A stretch of 64,000 nucleotides of DNA from Caenimonas sp. SL110 (GTDB lineage Bacteria; Pseudomonadota; Gammaproteobacteria; Burkholderiales; Burkholderiaceae_C), in assembly GCF_001044395.1 (NCBI RefSeq), contig NZ_JANU01000006.1, positions 124,001 through 188,000 of the forward strand, read 5' to 3'. Shown here in pieces: positions 7,993-16,759 of this stretch. Within the stretch, counting starts at the first letter, position 1. The number at the start of each line of letters is the position of its first letter. The position numbers and the translations under genes were made by a program. The notes below the pieces were generated by a model. It did no database searches. It worked only from the letters and a program-made list of their open reading frames with translations, and was not told where the DNA came from.

Positions 7993-9852
7993 ATGGGTGA
8001 AAAGCTTCCGGTGTTGCTGGCTTACGCCGTCATCGGCCTCGTGCTGGCCCTTTGGCCATTGACCCTTCGATGGCAGCGTGCGGCAAGCACGGACATACAG
8101 CCGCAACCGCATGGCACGTCGCGTGATGGCGTGGTCGCAGGCTTCGGCGTTGTCGTCGGTTTGCTGGTGTCGACGGTGCTTGCGTGGTGGCGTCACGACG
8201 GCGGCTGGGCCATGACGATCACCGGGGGCGAGATCGCAGCCTTTCTCGCGATCGCAGCCCTTCCACTGTTCGTGCTCACGCGGCCGTCTGATGCCCAGGC
8301 CCAGGCGATGCCGGCCTGGTTCAAGACGCTGCTGATCGGTATCTTCAGCGCACTGGCTGTGGTGCTCAGTTTCGGCACGGCCACCCAGATCACCACCGAT
8401 GTCGCATGGCATCACTGGGGCGCCTACATCGGCCCTGCCGAAGTCCTGCTCACCGGCATACGCGCGTTTCGCGACTTTCCGCTGCAATACGGGCTCGGCC
8501 CCACGGCACTGATCGCCGCCGCCTGTGGCGAGACCTGCTGGACCGGCGCTTACTACCTCATCGGGCTCACCTCTGTCTTGTATGGCGGCCTCATCGCCAG
8601 GCTCGCACTGCGCGTGTCGGCAGCACGAAGCCCCGCCCAGTGGGCCTGCGTGCTGTCGTTGTGCCTGGTCTGCTGCTTTCTATGGACTGCGTACCCACCG
8701 GCCCTGACGGTGGTTTCTGCGACCCCCTCGGTCTCCGGCATGCGCTTCCTGCCGGCGCTCATGCTGGCGGCGTTCGTCATTCGCTCAGACCGGGAAGACC
8801 GTGAGTTCCCCTATGCGGTCGGCCACATGGCCTGGGGGCTGGCTGCGCTGTGGTCGATCGAGTCGGCGTTCTATGCGACCTGCATCTGGTGGCCCGCCTT
8901 CATCCTGATGCAGCAGGCGCGCGCCGCCGACCATGCGACGCCCGCCCCGGTGCTTGCAACACTGCTTCGCAGCGTCGGCACGCTGGTGCTGGTGTCGGCC
9001 ATCTGGTTGATGCTGTTTTTCGGGGGCTACTGGCTGGTGTACCGCACGACACCGACCCTGCTCGGGTTCTTCGCTTACGTGCTGATGCCACCGGGGGTCT
9101 TGCCGATCAACTGGCGCGGCACCATCGTCTTTTTCGCCGCGACGATCGCGGTCGGTGCGTGGGTGAACTGGCGTGCGTTCAAAAGCGATGGCAACGTGCC
9201 CGCATCGCGCCACGGGCTCGTGCTGCTGCTGCTCGCCTGGACGACGTTCTCGTACTTCCTGGGCCGCAGCCACGACAACAACATCCTGAACCTCTTACCC
9301 ATGCTGCTGCTGGTGCTGCTGTATGTGTGGGCGCGGGCGGGTGGCTTTGCGCGCGGACTGTCGGTCGGCCTGATGGTCTGCCTTCTCGGTTGGTCCAGCG
9401 TCTTTGGCTGGGCCGCCTGGCGCGCCGCTGCTGCATCGAGCCCCGACACCTGGTTCAACCCACGCTGGATTGGTTCGGTGCTACCGGACGACCCCGCAAT
9501 CGGCGGTCACCTGCCGCGCGAGGCGCGTGAGGCGATGGCCCTGGCCAAAGCCCGGCGCGCCGACCCGGTCATGCTGCTCGGGCCCTACATCAACCTGCCG
9601 ACGTCTCGCGCCCGCGAAGTCTGGACGACCCTTCATGCCCCGGCCAACTACTACACCTTTCCGGTCGAAATCCGCATGCAGTTCCTGAAGATGGGCGCGG
9701 ATGCGCTGCGCCGAAGCGGCTGGCTGATCGTGCAGAAATCGCAGCCCGAAGCGTTCGGCGCGATCGAAGGTTTCGACGCTGTGTTCACACGCTCGCAGAC
9801 CTTTGAGCACTCGGGATTCGTGGCCATTCACTACGTGCCGCGCCAGCCATGA
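7993..9852 (+). CDS. Polytopic membrane protein, possible GT-C type glycosyltransferase
   Basis: A 619-residue protein with about a dozen strongly hydrophobic segments and a soluble C-terminal stretch of roughly 130 residues. I do not recognise a named family. A loop near residue 136 contains DVAWHHWGAYIGPAEVLL, where acidic and His residues after an early membrane segment recall GT-C enzymes that use lipid-linked sugars. Its setting between the fused epimerase/GT2 gene and the methyltransferase supports a surface-glycan role, but the function is inferred. It overlaps the next gene by 4 bases (ATGA). Confidence 0.6.
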   Translation: MGEKLPVLLAYAVIGLVLALWPLTLRWQRAASTDIQPQPHGTSRDGVVAGFGVVVGLLVSTVLAWWRHDGGWAMTITGGEIAAFLAIAALPLFVLTRPSDAQAQAMPAWFKTLLIGIFSALAVVLSFGTATQITTDVAWHHWGAYIGPAEVLLTGIRAFRDFPLQYGLGPTALIAAACGETCWTGAYYLIGLTSVLYGGLIARLALRVSAARSPAQWACVLSLCLVCCFLWTAYPPALTVVSATPSVSGMRFLPALMLAAFVIRSDREDREFPYAVGHMAWGLAALWSIESAFYATCIWWPAFILMQQARAADHATPAPVLATLLRSVGTLVLVSAIWLMLFFGGYWLVYRTTPTLLGFFAYVLMPPGVLPINWRGTIVFFAATIAVGAWVNWRAFKSDGNVPASRHGLVLLLLAWTTFSYFLGRSHDNNILNLLPMLLLVLLYVWARAGGFARGLSVGLMVCLLGWSSVFGWAAWRAAAASSPDTWFNPRWIGSVLPDDPAIGGHLPREAREAMALAKARRADPVMLLGPYINLPTSRAREVWTTLHAPANYYTFPVEIRMQFLKMGADALRRSGWLIVQKSQPEAFGAIEGFDAVFTRSQTFEHSGFVAIHYVPRQP

Positions 9853-10757
9853 CCCAGCCGCTTCGACCCTGCCCTGTCTGCCATGCCGACGCCTCCCATG
9901 CGCGGCTGTTTCTGGAAAGCAGCATCGACGAGGCCAGGCTTTCCGCATCGAGCTTTGCGTCGCGCAAGGTCCCCGAGTACATGAGCCACCGGCTGGTGCA
10001 GTGCCAGGTGTGCGACCTGGTTTACGTGGACGCGCCACCTGCCGCCGGTGAGCTGGCTCGCGCCTATCACGAGGCGGACTACGACAGTTCCGAAGAAGCA
10101 GATGACGCGGCAGCCGCCTACATACGGGCCGCGCAACCAGCGCTGGCAAAACTTGCCGGACGCAAGTCCGTGCTGGAGATCGGCACCGGCACCGCAACCT
10201 TCCTCGAACGCCTGAAGGCCGAGGGATTCGAAACGATGGTCGGTATCGAGCCCTCGACGGCTGCGATCCACGCGGCGCCCGCGCACCGACGCGCCTGGAT
10301 ACGCGAAGGCATCTTTGACGAACGCGATTTCGAGCCCGAATCGTTCGACCTGATCTGCTGCTTCATGACGCTGGAACATGTGCCCGACCCCGGCGTTGTC
10401 GCGGCGGCTGCGCTGCGCCTCTTGCGTCCGGGCGGCGCATTCATCGCGGTCACGCACGACTATCGCAGCCTGGTCAATCGCGCGCTTGGCAAGCGTTCAC
10501 CCATCATCGACGTCGAGCACATGCAGCTGTTTTCGCAGCGCAGCGTGAGGCGTTTGTTCGATGAAGCGGGCTACAAGGACGTCACCGTGAAAGCCTTCGT
10601 GAATCGCTACCGTGTGGGCTACTGGCTGCGGCTGGTGCCGATTCCGGGTCCGCTGAAAGCTGCGATTGCGCGCGGGCTGGCCGCAACACGGCTGGACCGC
10701 ATCCGCCTGGGCGCCAACGTCGGCAATCTGTTCACCGCCGGCTTCAAAAATGGCTGA
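9849..10757 (+). CDS. Class I SAM-dependent methyltransferase with N-terminal Cys motif
   Basis: A 302-residue protein. The N-terminus has CPVCHADASHARLF and later CQVCDLVYVD, two CxxC pairs like the zinc-ribbon found in sugar C-methyltransferases and related proteins. The central Rossmann domain has the SAM motif VLEIGTGTATFLERL and the post-motif FDLICCFMTLEHVPDP. The likely substrate is a sugar or polyketide-like part of the glycan, inferred from its cluster. It overlaps both neighbours, by 4 bases upstream and 8 downstream, so the cluster is one operon. Confidence 0.85.
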   Translation: MTQPLRPCPVCHADASHARLFLESSIDEARLSASSFASRKVPEYMSHRLVQCQVCDLVYVDAPPAAGELARAYHEADYDSSEEADDAAAAYIRAAQPALAKLAGRKSVLEIGTGTATFLERLKAEGFETMVGIEPSTAAIHAAPAHRRAWIREGIFDERDFEPESFDLICCFMTLEHVPDPGVVAAAALRLLRPGGAFIAVTHDYRSLVNRALGKRSPIIDVEHMQLFSQRSVRRLFDEAGYKDVTVKAFVNRYRVGYWLRLVPIPGPLKAAIARGLAATRLDRIRLGANVGNLFTAGFKNG

Positions 10758-11163
10758 ACACTCCCGCACCCGGTTTGGCGCGATCGGCAAGCTGCTGCAC
10801 GAAAGCACCTTTGTGCGCTTCCTGGTCGCAGGCGGGGTCAACACGCTCTTTGGCTATGCGGTGTACAGCGCAGCGATCCTGGCTGACTCCCCTGCGTGGC
10901 TGGCGCTTTTCATCGGCATGCTGGCAGGCACGGTCTTCAATTTCTTCACCACGGGTGGCTACGCGTTCCGGCAACTGGCGATCAGCCGCTACCCCCGGTT
11001 CGTGCTGTGCTACCTGTTTGTTTACGGCGTAAACCTCGTGCTGTTCGCAGGCCTGTCCAGGTACATCGGCGACAAGCTCGTCGTGCAGGGATTGCTGCTG
11101 GTCCCGCTCGCCCTGCTCTCTTACTTCCTCATGTCGCGGCTGGTGTTCGCGCCCCGGCCATGA
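10750..11163 (+). CDS. GtrA family membrane protein
   Basis: A 137-residue protein with four predicted membrane helices and the GtrA signature VRFLVAGGVNTLFGYAVY at the start and TGGYAFR in the middle. GtrA proteins are thought to move undecaprenyl-phosphate-linked sugars across the inner membrane for later glycosylation. The start at 10750 is inside the end of the methyltransferase gene; more upstream starts only overlap that gene. It pairs naturally with the GT2 domain encoded upstream. Confidence 0.85.
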   Translation: MAEHSRTRFGAIGKLLHESTFVRFLVAGGVNTLFGYAVYSAAILADSPAWLALFIGMLAGTVFNFFTTGGYAFRQLAISRYPRFVLCYLFVYGVNLVLFAGLSRYIGDKLVVQGLLLVPLALLSYFLMSRLVFAPRP

Positions 11164-12872
11164 GCACCACCGCCGGCAGTTCTTCCAGGCCACGCCTTGA
11201 ACTGGCAACGGCGGTGCTGGCATCTGTGTGTGTCGCGCTCGCCGTTGCGACCTTCCTGCGCCTATGGAGCATGCTCGGCATCGGGCTGGAACTGACCGAC
11301 GAGGCCTACTACCTGCTGGGCGCGCAGCATCCCGAAAGCATCCGCCTGTTTTTCACGGCAGCGCATTGGGTGACCGGGCCGCTCTGGAACGCCACGGGCA
11401 GTCTCTACTCATTTCGTGCATCCGGTCTGCTGCTGGTTGCGTTGTCAGGCGTGATGCTCGCTTGGGGCGCGTTGCGGCTGGCACCTCACGCAAACATCGA
11501 AGTACCCGCCCGGCGTCTGGGGCAATGGGCAGTCATGGCGGCAGGTGCCAGCGGCGCCCTGCTCTTTGGTTCGCTCCTGAGCTTCACGCCCTCCTACAAC
11601 CTGATGGCCACAGTCTTCGTCGGTATCGGCATGGGTATCGGGATGCTGTCGATTGCCAGCGAGGGTCGCAAGCAAGGCTTTCTCGAAGCCGCCGCCGGCA
11701 TCGTGTTCGGCCTCACGGTGCTGTGCAAGTTCTCTGCCGGCATCGGGATGATCGGGTTGCTGGTGGTGCTGCAGGTCGTGTTTTTATGGCGTCGTCCTGC
11801 ACGTTTGTGGGGGCCGCTCATCGTCATCGTTTTTGCGGTGCTGACCGTGCTCTTGATCGCCGCGCTCAACACCGGTTTACAAGAAGGCTGGCGGCAGTTT
11901 CGCGCGGGGCTGGACGTGATCTGGGTCGCCCAGGGCGACAAGGGCATCGTCCCCCGCCTGGTGCGCAGCGCAGGAGACATGGGCGGCTTGTTCGCCGCAG
12001 CGGCACTCACCTTCTGGGCACCGATGATCTGCTTTGCTGTCGCGATGTTCTGGCGTCCGCTTCTGGCCGGCAGCCTGGGCGCCGCATGGTTTGCGGTAGC
12101 GCTCTGGCTTGGAGGCCATGGCAGCGCAGGCATGGCGCGCTACATGGTCCAGCCGCTTCCCTGGGCCGCATTCCTGTGCGTTGCCGTCCTGTGTGTCGCC
12201 ACTCGATGGGTACGCAACCCGCGTGCAGTCCTGCTCGCATTGACACTGGCTGTGATGCCGGTCGCCGCAGCGCTGGGCACGTCGAATCCGCTGCAGGTAC
12301 AGATACTGGGCACGATGGCGCCGTGGGGTGTGTTGCTCGCCCTGGCTGGCTTCAACTGGAGCCGCGATGCCTTGCCGGCGGCCGTCGCCAGCGTGCTGTT
12401 CGCAGCGCTCGTGCTGGCGCAGGTGATCGGCAATGGCGCAGCGCCCTATCGCATGCTGCCGCACGCGCAGCAGACACAAGACGTCGCCATCGACGGATTG
12501 GGAACAGTGAAGGTCGATGCGCAGACTGCAACGATGGTCCGCGATCTGCAGGCTGCCACCCGCCAGTGCGCCATTGCACCGGGAGCGCCCTTCCTGGATT
12601 TCTACAACCTGCCTGGGGTCGGCGTGATCGTGGGCGGCGTGCCGATTGAAACGCCGTGGCTGCTGCACACCACCTATGCGCAAGCGGCTCTCAAGGGGGC
12701 CGATCCTGCGGTGCTGCGTCGGGCCGTCGTTGCAGTCGGCCTGAATGCCGCTGGCCAGAGGCCCGCCCCTCCAGCACAGCTTGCGAACTTCCCGCAGGGT
12801 TGGCGACTGTGCGGCAAGACCACCAGCCCGCTTGAAAAGTTGCCTGTCGAGCTGTGGGCGCCCGGCCCCTAG
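11160..12872 (+). CDS. Polytopic membrane protein, possible GT-C glycosyltransferase
   Basis: A 570-residue protein with many membrane helices. Shortly after the first helix lies LGIGLELTDEAYYLLGAQHPE, where the acidic TDEAYY resembles the catalytic DE motif of GT39/ArnT-type transferases. The C-terminal 130 residues are mostly soluble. I cannot name the family with certainty. It begins by an ATGA overlap with gtrA, and an operon partner of GtrA is often the transferase that uses the flipped sugar. The longer upstream open frame is an artefact of overlap. Confidence 0.65.
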   Translation: MSTTAGSSSRPRLELATAVLASVCVALAVATFLRLWSMLGIGLELTDEAYYLLGAQHPESIRLFFTAAHWVTGPLWNATGSLYSFRASGLLLVALSGVMLAWGALRLAPHANIEVPARRLGQWAVMAAGASGALLFGSLLSFTPSYNLMATVFVGIGMGIGMLSIASEGRKQGFLEAAAGIVFGLTVLCKFSAGIGMIGLLVVLQVVFLWRRPARLWGPLIVIVFAVLTVLLIAALNTGLQEGWRQFRAGLDVIWVAQGDKGIVPRLVRSAGDMGGLFAAAALTFWAPMICFAVAMFWRPLLAGSLGAAWFAVALWLGGHGSAGMARYMVQPLPWAAFLCVAVLCVATRWVRNPRAVLLALTLAVMPVAAALGTSNPLQVQILGTMAPWGVLLALAGFNWSRDALPAAVASVLFAALVLAQVIGNGAAPYRMLPHAQQTQDVAIDGLGTVKVDAQTATMVRDLQAATRQCAIAPGAPFLDFYNLPGVGVIVGGVPIETPWLLHTTYAQAALKGADPAVLRRAVVAVGLNAAGQRPAPPAQLANFPQGWRLCGKTTSPLEKLPVELWAPGP

Positions 12873-13711
12873 GAGTCGCGAGACAGGCCGAGAAGCCGGC
12901 CCGACTCACCCACCTGCGCCGATTCAAAAAGCGAAGCGGTTTGCCGATGCGGCAACTCCAGCAGACGCACTGCCAGCTCGGCCAGCGGCCCGCGCTGGAT
13001 CAGGCGTCTGACTTGCGTGCGCGCCTGATCCAGCAACACAGACAGCGCGGCATCGCTCGCCGGGTCGGCTTCATCTGCCAGCGACGACCACAGGGCCAGC
13101 AGGCCGTCCGTCGTATCGACAGACAGGTTGACCTGTGCCGGCGCAAGGTCGCCAATCCATTGTTCGAACAGCGCTTGTAATTTGGCACGCCGACCCTCGG
13201 GCGCAGGGTCCTTTTGAATCGCATCCAGCGCCTGTAGAAACCGGAGGTTCTCCAGGCAAAACCGTGCCTTCATCAGCGTTTCGAGCTGGTGCGTCGCCCG
13301 TTCGTTTCCAAGCACGTCATGCAGGTCGTCATAAGCGACGCCCACCACCCGAAAAAACACCAGTTCGTTCTGCCCGCCGAGACTGCCCCTACGGCTCGAG
13401 CCCGTGCTGTCGCCGCCTGGGCTGGGTCGCGTTTGAAGCTCCCTGGGAAACACGCGCTCATCACTGAGGCTGCCACGTGCCGACCGATAAGGTGGAGTTC
13501 GGGGCCCGGACGGCATGTGAATGACGACGGGCGTCCCGGCAGAAGCATCCAGCCGGGACGAGATCACGGTTGGAGAGGACTGAACACGCGGGGCAGCGGG
13601 TACAGCCTTTTTGGCTCGGCCGCAAAGTGCCGCGCAGCAACGGCGTAACACGCCGCAGGCTGGGTCGGGTCGCGCCGCAGCGGGGCGCACGTGCTGTTGT
13701 GTAGGGGTCAT
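12869..13711 (-). CDS. RGS-like domain protein of unknown function
   Basis: A 280-residue protein. Residues 1-120 are low-complexity, rich in Ala, Arg, Pro and Ser. Residues about 130-250 look like a regulator of G-protein signalling (RGS) domain. I can align by eye FCLENLRFLQALDAIQK with the RGS helix that holds the Glu-Asn pair, LFEQWIGDLAPAQVNLSV with the RGS segment ending in VNL, and SVLLDQARTQVRRLIQRGPL with its last helices. Residues E154, N155, N195 and D228 correspond to residues that contact G-alpha in animal RGS4. RGS domains are rare in bacteria and their role there is unknown. ATG 13711 is preferred over longer starts because those enter ppa. The gene is convergent with and overlaps the previous gene by 4 bases. 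Confidence 0.6.
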   Translation of the reverse strand: MTPTQQHVRPAAARPDPACGVLRRCCAALCGRAKKAVPAAPRVQSSPTVISSRLDASAGTPVVIHMPSGPRTPPYRSARGSLSDERVFPRELQTRPSPGGDSTGSSRRGSLGGQNELVFFRVVGVAYDDLHDVLGNERATHQLETLMKARFCLENLRFLQALDAIQKDPAPEGRRAKLQALFEQWIGDLAPAQVNLSVDTTDGLLALWSSLADEADPASDAALSVLLDQARTQVRRLIQRGPLAELAVRLLELPHRQTASLFESAQVGESGRLLGLSRDS

Positions 13712-13776
13712 GCCGACTTTTAACAGCCGGCGCGCACCCGCGCCAGACCCACACAGCTGTGCGCTGCGGCGCGGGC

Positions 13777-14316
13777 TCAGGCCGCTTGCTGGCGCTTGTA
13801 GTTCTCGATGCCGTCGAGCACTTCTTTCTTCGCAGCTTCCGGGCCTTCCCAGCCCAGAATCTTGACCCACTTGCCGGGCTCGAGGTCCTTGTAGTGCTCG
13901 AAGAAATGCGCGATGGTTTTCAGCCGCAGCGGATTGAGGTCTTCGGGCTTTTGCCACTGCGAGTAGATCGACAGGATCTTGTCGACCGGCACGGCCAGCA
14001 CCTTGCCGTCCTGCCCTGCTTCATCTTCCATCTGCAGGATGCCGATGGCGCGGCAAGTCACGACCACACCGGGGATGAGCGGCACCGGCGTGATCACCAG
14101 CACATCGACAGGATCGCCGTCGCCGCTGATGGTCTTGGGCACATAGCCGTAGTTGGTCGGGTAGTGCATGGACGTGCTCATGAAGCGGTCCACGAAAATG
14201 GCGCCCGTCTCCTTGTCGACCTCGTACTTGACGGGATCGGCATTCATCGGGATTTCGATGATCACGTTGAATGCGTCGGGAACGTTCTTGCCGGGGGAGA
14301 CTTGGTCGAGGGACAT
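13777..14316 (-). CDS. ppa: Inorganic pyrophosphatase (soluble, family I)
   Basis: A 179-residue family I pyrophosphatase that hydrolyses pyrophosphate to phosphate with Mg2+. The signature DGDPVDVLV is present in [14 protein letters not shown], along with the typical [19 protein letters not shown] start and YPTNYGYVP. It is cytoplasmic and a housekeeping gene. The membrane pyrophosphatase gene hppA lies about 2.4 kb away on the other strand, and unusual genes lie on both sides in the same orientation as ppa. Confidence 0.97.
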   Translation of the reverse strand: MSLDQVSPGKNVPDAFNVIIEIPMNADPVKYEVDKETGAIFVDRFMSTSMHYPTNYGYVPKTISGDGDPVDVLVITPVPLIPGVVVTCRAIGILQMEDEAGQDGKVLAVPVDKILSIYSQWQKPEDLNPLRLKTIAHFFEHYKDLEPGKWVKILGWEGPEAAKKEVLDGIENYKRQQAA

Positions 14317-14369
14317 GATGGGGTACGAGTGAAAGATGGGCGCCGAAGCGCATCAGGGAAAACCCCGGA

Positions 14370-16370
14370 TTATCCCCCGGGTCGCTTGCTCGCGGCTTTC
14401 ACCCGCGCTGCAAGCTCGGTTTGCTGCACGGGGCTCAAGGCATTCGAGCCGGCTTGCGCAAGGATCGCCTGGACCCACTCCTCGATGTCGATGTTTTTCG
14501 CATACCGGAGACCCTTTTGGCGGGTGTAGTCGAAGACATCGACCGGCTTGCCAGAGTTTTCGAGATGCACGACGTGCGAATGCACAAATTGCTCCAGGGA
14601 AAGACCCCTGCGGGTGTCCCTCAAGGGGCCGTCCGGCCGCGCTGCGAGGTGCTCTTTCAGCAGCATCGGACCCTGCGCCATTTTCGCGACCTCCGGCAAT
14701 CCCGGCGTGGGGATGAAAGCATCGAATGACGATTGCTCCATGCGCGTCCTTTCCATCTCGCCCATGAGATCGGGAATCAGGAAATCGCCAAAACTGCCAT
14801 CTTCGTGACGGATGCGCCGGGTCAGCGTGACTGCTGCCTTCATCGACTGCACGAAACACGAATGGGAATCTGTCTGCGTCGGAATGGCTTGGCGGTAGAC
14901 GGGAATGTCCCGGCCGATCTTGCGCACGGCGTCCTGGACGATCGCCGCTGCAGATGTCTGTCCCGACCCGATGAACGAGTCAAAAAAGAACAGGGCCTCC
15001 TTGCCTTGCTTTCGGACATAGACCGCGCATACGCCGTGACGGACTCCGAAGGTCAGGCCAGCTCGAATCTCCCGCGCATTGGCAGCCGTGCGCTCAATCA
15101 GTCCGGCCAGCACACCGGAGGCGCTGTCCATGTCCGGATGCACTTGAATCGAGGCGCCCCATTTGCGGTTCAGGTAGGTCGCCAGCAGCTTGCGGCCGTT
15201 TTGCTCCAGTTGGACCCCCAGGCTGACTTTCGGATCGTCCCACTTTGCATAGAAAGTAGAGAAAAGCTTATAGGTGTCATCCGTACCGGGGACCATGCTT
15301 TCCACCATCCGCGCGATGTCGTGCAGCTGCATGTCAGCCAGGGCGCTCAGCACATGCCGCTTCAGATCCGGCAAGCGGGCATCGACGGCAATGGCCGTCA
15401 GCTCTTCGGGCTCGCAACACTTGCGCAGGAGCTTCCAGGATTCACTGGCTGCGATCACTTCGCGTAACGGGGAGCACGCGACGACCGGGGAGTGCAAGAT
15501 GCTCTGGGCAAATTGGTAGACATCTTCATGCAATGGGACGCCGGGCCCGGGGACGTGCGCTTGAACGTATTCGTCAAGTGCCGCGAGTGCCTCCGTCAGC
15601 CGGTTGCACCCCAGAAAAAGCAGGACCCGGTTGGCCGGGTCATGAATGCCGGGGAGCGCCTTGTCGACTGCAGCAGGGTCACCGCCGGCGTGGCTGACCA
15701 AGGCCTGGAGCATCACTGAGACCTCATCGTAGAGGTAAGGCTCGAGCGCTCCCAACTCCCGCTTTGCGTTCGGATCGCCCGCAAGTGCCTGCGCCAGGGC
15801 CGCCATCCACGCGATCTCGGCGGTGGTCTCCTCGGACATGTCCTGTCGATCCAGGCGCGCCCGATTGATGGCGTCCATCGCCGCCAGCGGTTGCCCGGCA
15901 TCAAGGCACAAATCCGCCAGCTTCATGAGCTCCGGCAACTGCTTGCGCCTGGCGGTTGTAAATCGCAGGATCTGCCGCTGCAGGGCAATGGCTTGCCCCG
16001 GACGGCCCAGCTCGATAAGCAGGTCGCGGGTGTGCATCAACGCAGCCGGATTGAACGCATCGAATGATTCGTTGGCCTGGCTGGCCTCGATCCGCATGGT
16101 CGCGACGAATTCGGCCATTTGCGGGTCCATCTGCGGGTCCATCGGCGCGTGGGCGCGGGTCTGTGCCGCACGCGCATCCTGGCTGTGCGGCCCCAGGGGC
16201 TCAAGTCCTGCCGCAGGTGCGTCCTTCACAACAGGCGGGCCGAACGCCAATTCGCCAATTGCCGCAGCTTCAACTGCATCGCCCTGCTGCGCAGGCAACG
16301 CGAATGTGGCGGCGGCAGCAGCATCAGTGGGAAGGGAGAATCGGCGCTGCCCCGCATCGGAGGTTTCCAT
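14370..16370 (-). CDS. YopJ/AvrRxv-like acetyltransferase or cysteine-protease-fold protein (candidate effector)
   Basis: A 666-residue protein. Residues about 100-340 are helical and TPR-like. Residues about 430-540 resemble the C55 (YopJ) catalytic core. His445 is in GVRHGVCAVYV, Asp464 ends the FFFDS strand 19 residues later, and Cys505 is in TQTDSHSCFVQSMKAAV; a Gln lies 6 residues before the Cys. YopJ has His-Glu-Cys with the same 19-residue first gap and about 44 residues to Cys. YopJ-type proteins acetylate Ser/Thr of host kinases. The N-terminus (METSDAGQRRFSLP) is disordered, Ala/Gln-rich and has no signal peptide, as in type III effectors, but no secretion genes are in this window. 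The fold match is by eye. Confidence 0.5.
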   Translation of the reverse strand: METSDAGQRRFSLPTDAAAAATFALPAQQGDAVEAAAIGELAFGPPVVKDAPAAGLEPLGPHSQDARAAQTRAHAPMDPQMDPQMAEFVATMRIEASQANESFDAFNPAALMHTRDLLIELGRPGQAIALQRQILRFTTARRKQLPELMKLADLCLDAGQPLAAMDAINRARLDRQDMSEETTAEIAWMAALAQALAGDPNAKRELGALEPYLYDEVSVMLQALVSHAGGDPAAVDKALPGIHDPANRVLLFLGCNRLTEALAALDEYVQAHVPGPGVPLHEDVYQFAQSILHSPVVACSPLREVIAASESWKLLRKCCEPEELTAIAVDARLPDLKRHVLSALADMQLHDIARMVESMVPGTDDTYKLFSTFYAKWDDPKVSLGVQLEQNGRKLLATYLNRKWGASIQVHPDMDSASGVLAGLIERTAANAREIRAGLTFGVRHGVCAVYVRKQGKEALFFFDSFIGSGQTSAAAIVQDAVRKIGRDIPVYRQAIPTQTDSHSCFVQSMKAAVTLTRRIRHEDGSFGDFLIPDLMGEMERTRMEQSSFDAFIPTPGLPEVAKMAQGPMLLKEHLAARPDGPLRDTRRGLSLEQFVHSHVVHLENSGKPVDVFDYTRQKGLRYAKNIDIEEWVQAILAQAGSNALSPVQQTELAARVKAASKRPGG

Positions 16371-16759
16371 GGCGTGAATCCGTCGATATCGACGATCCCG
16401 CGCCAGTTGTTTTTCTTGTTGGCCGCGCGGGTCGAGTCAGTTTTTGACTCCCTGCAGACTTGGTGACAGCAATGGCCCGCTCGTTCCATGAGGAACAGGG
16501 CATGTACGCCGGATGTGTAACCCCCGCCCCGCAACCGTGCCTTCCAGCCACGAGTCCGCTAGGGAGTAACCCTAGATTTGCGCGCGAAGAACCGCCCAGC
16601 TCGATCCCTGCGGAAAACCGTCACGATTTGCCCTTATATTCCGGCCGTTGGCCAATCGTCTCCAGACCGTCTGTGGAGCAACGAGGAAGCAACGCAGCGG
16701 GGGTGCCGCTAGCGTTGCACCCCCTCCAAGCGAAACAACGGCAAGAGGAGAAACTACAC
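16371..16759. other. Divergent intergenic region between the YopJ-like gene and hppA
   Basis: A 389-base region without a supported gene. It holds a perfect 14-base palindrome CGTCGATATCGACG (16381-16394) just upstream of the YopJ-like start, and a GAGTCA/TGACTC hairpin with a T-rich loop at 16434-16450. A TATATT box at 16635-16640 could be a promoter element for hppA, without a clear -35. The hppA Shine-Dalgarno sequence (AAGAGGAG) is at 16743-16750. Confidence 0.5.

Noticed and set aside
10896..11159. Longer start of the membrane protein at 11160
   Set aside because: The extension would be a frame across the gtrA gene and has no hydrophobic or conserved sequence, while ATG 11160 fits the ATGA overlap.
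16635..16640. A strong hppA promoter
   Set aside because: There is a TATATT box but no acceptable -35 at 16-18 bases, so I list it only as a possibility inside the intergenic entry.
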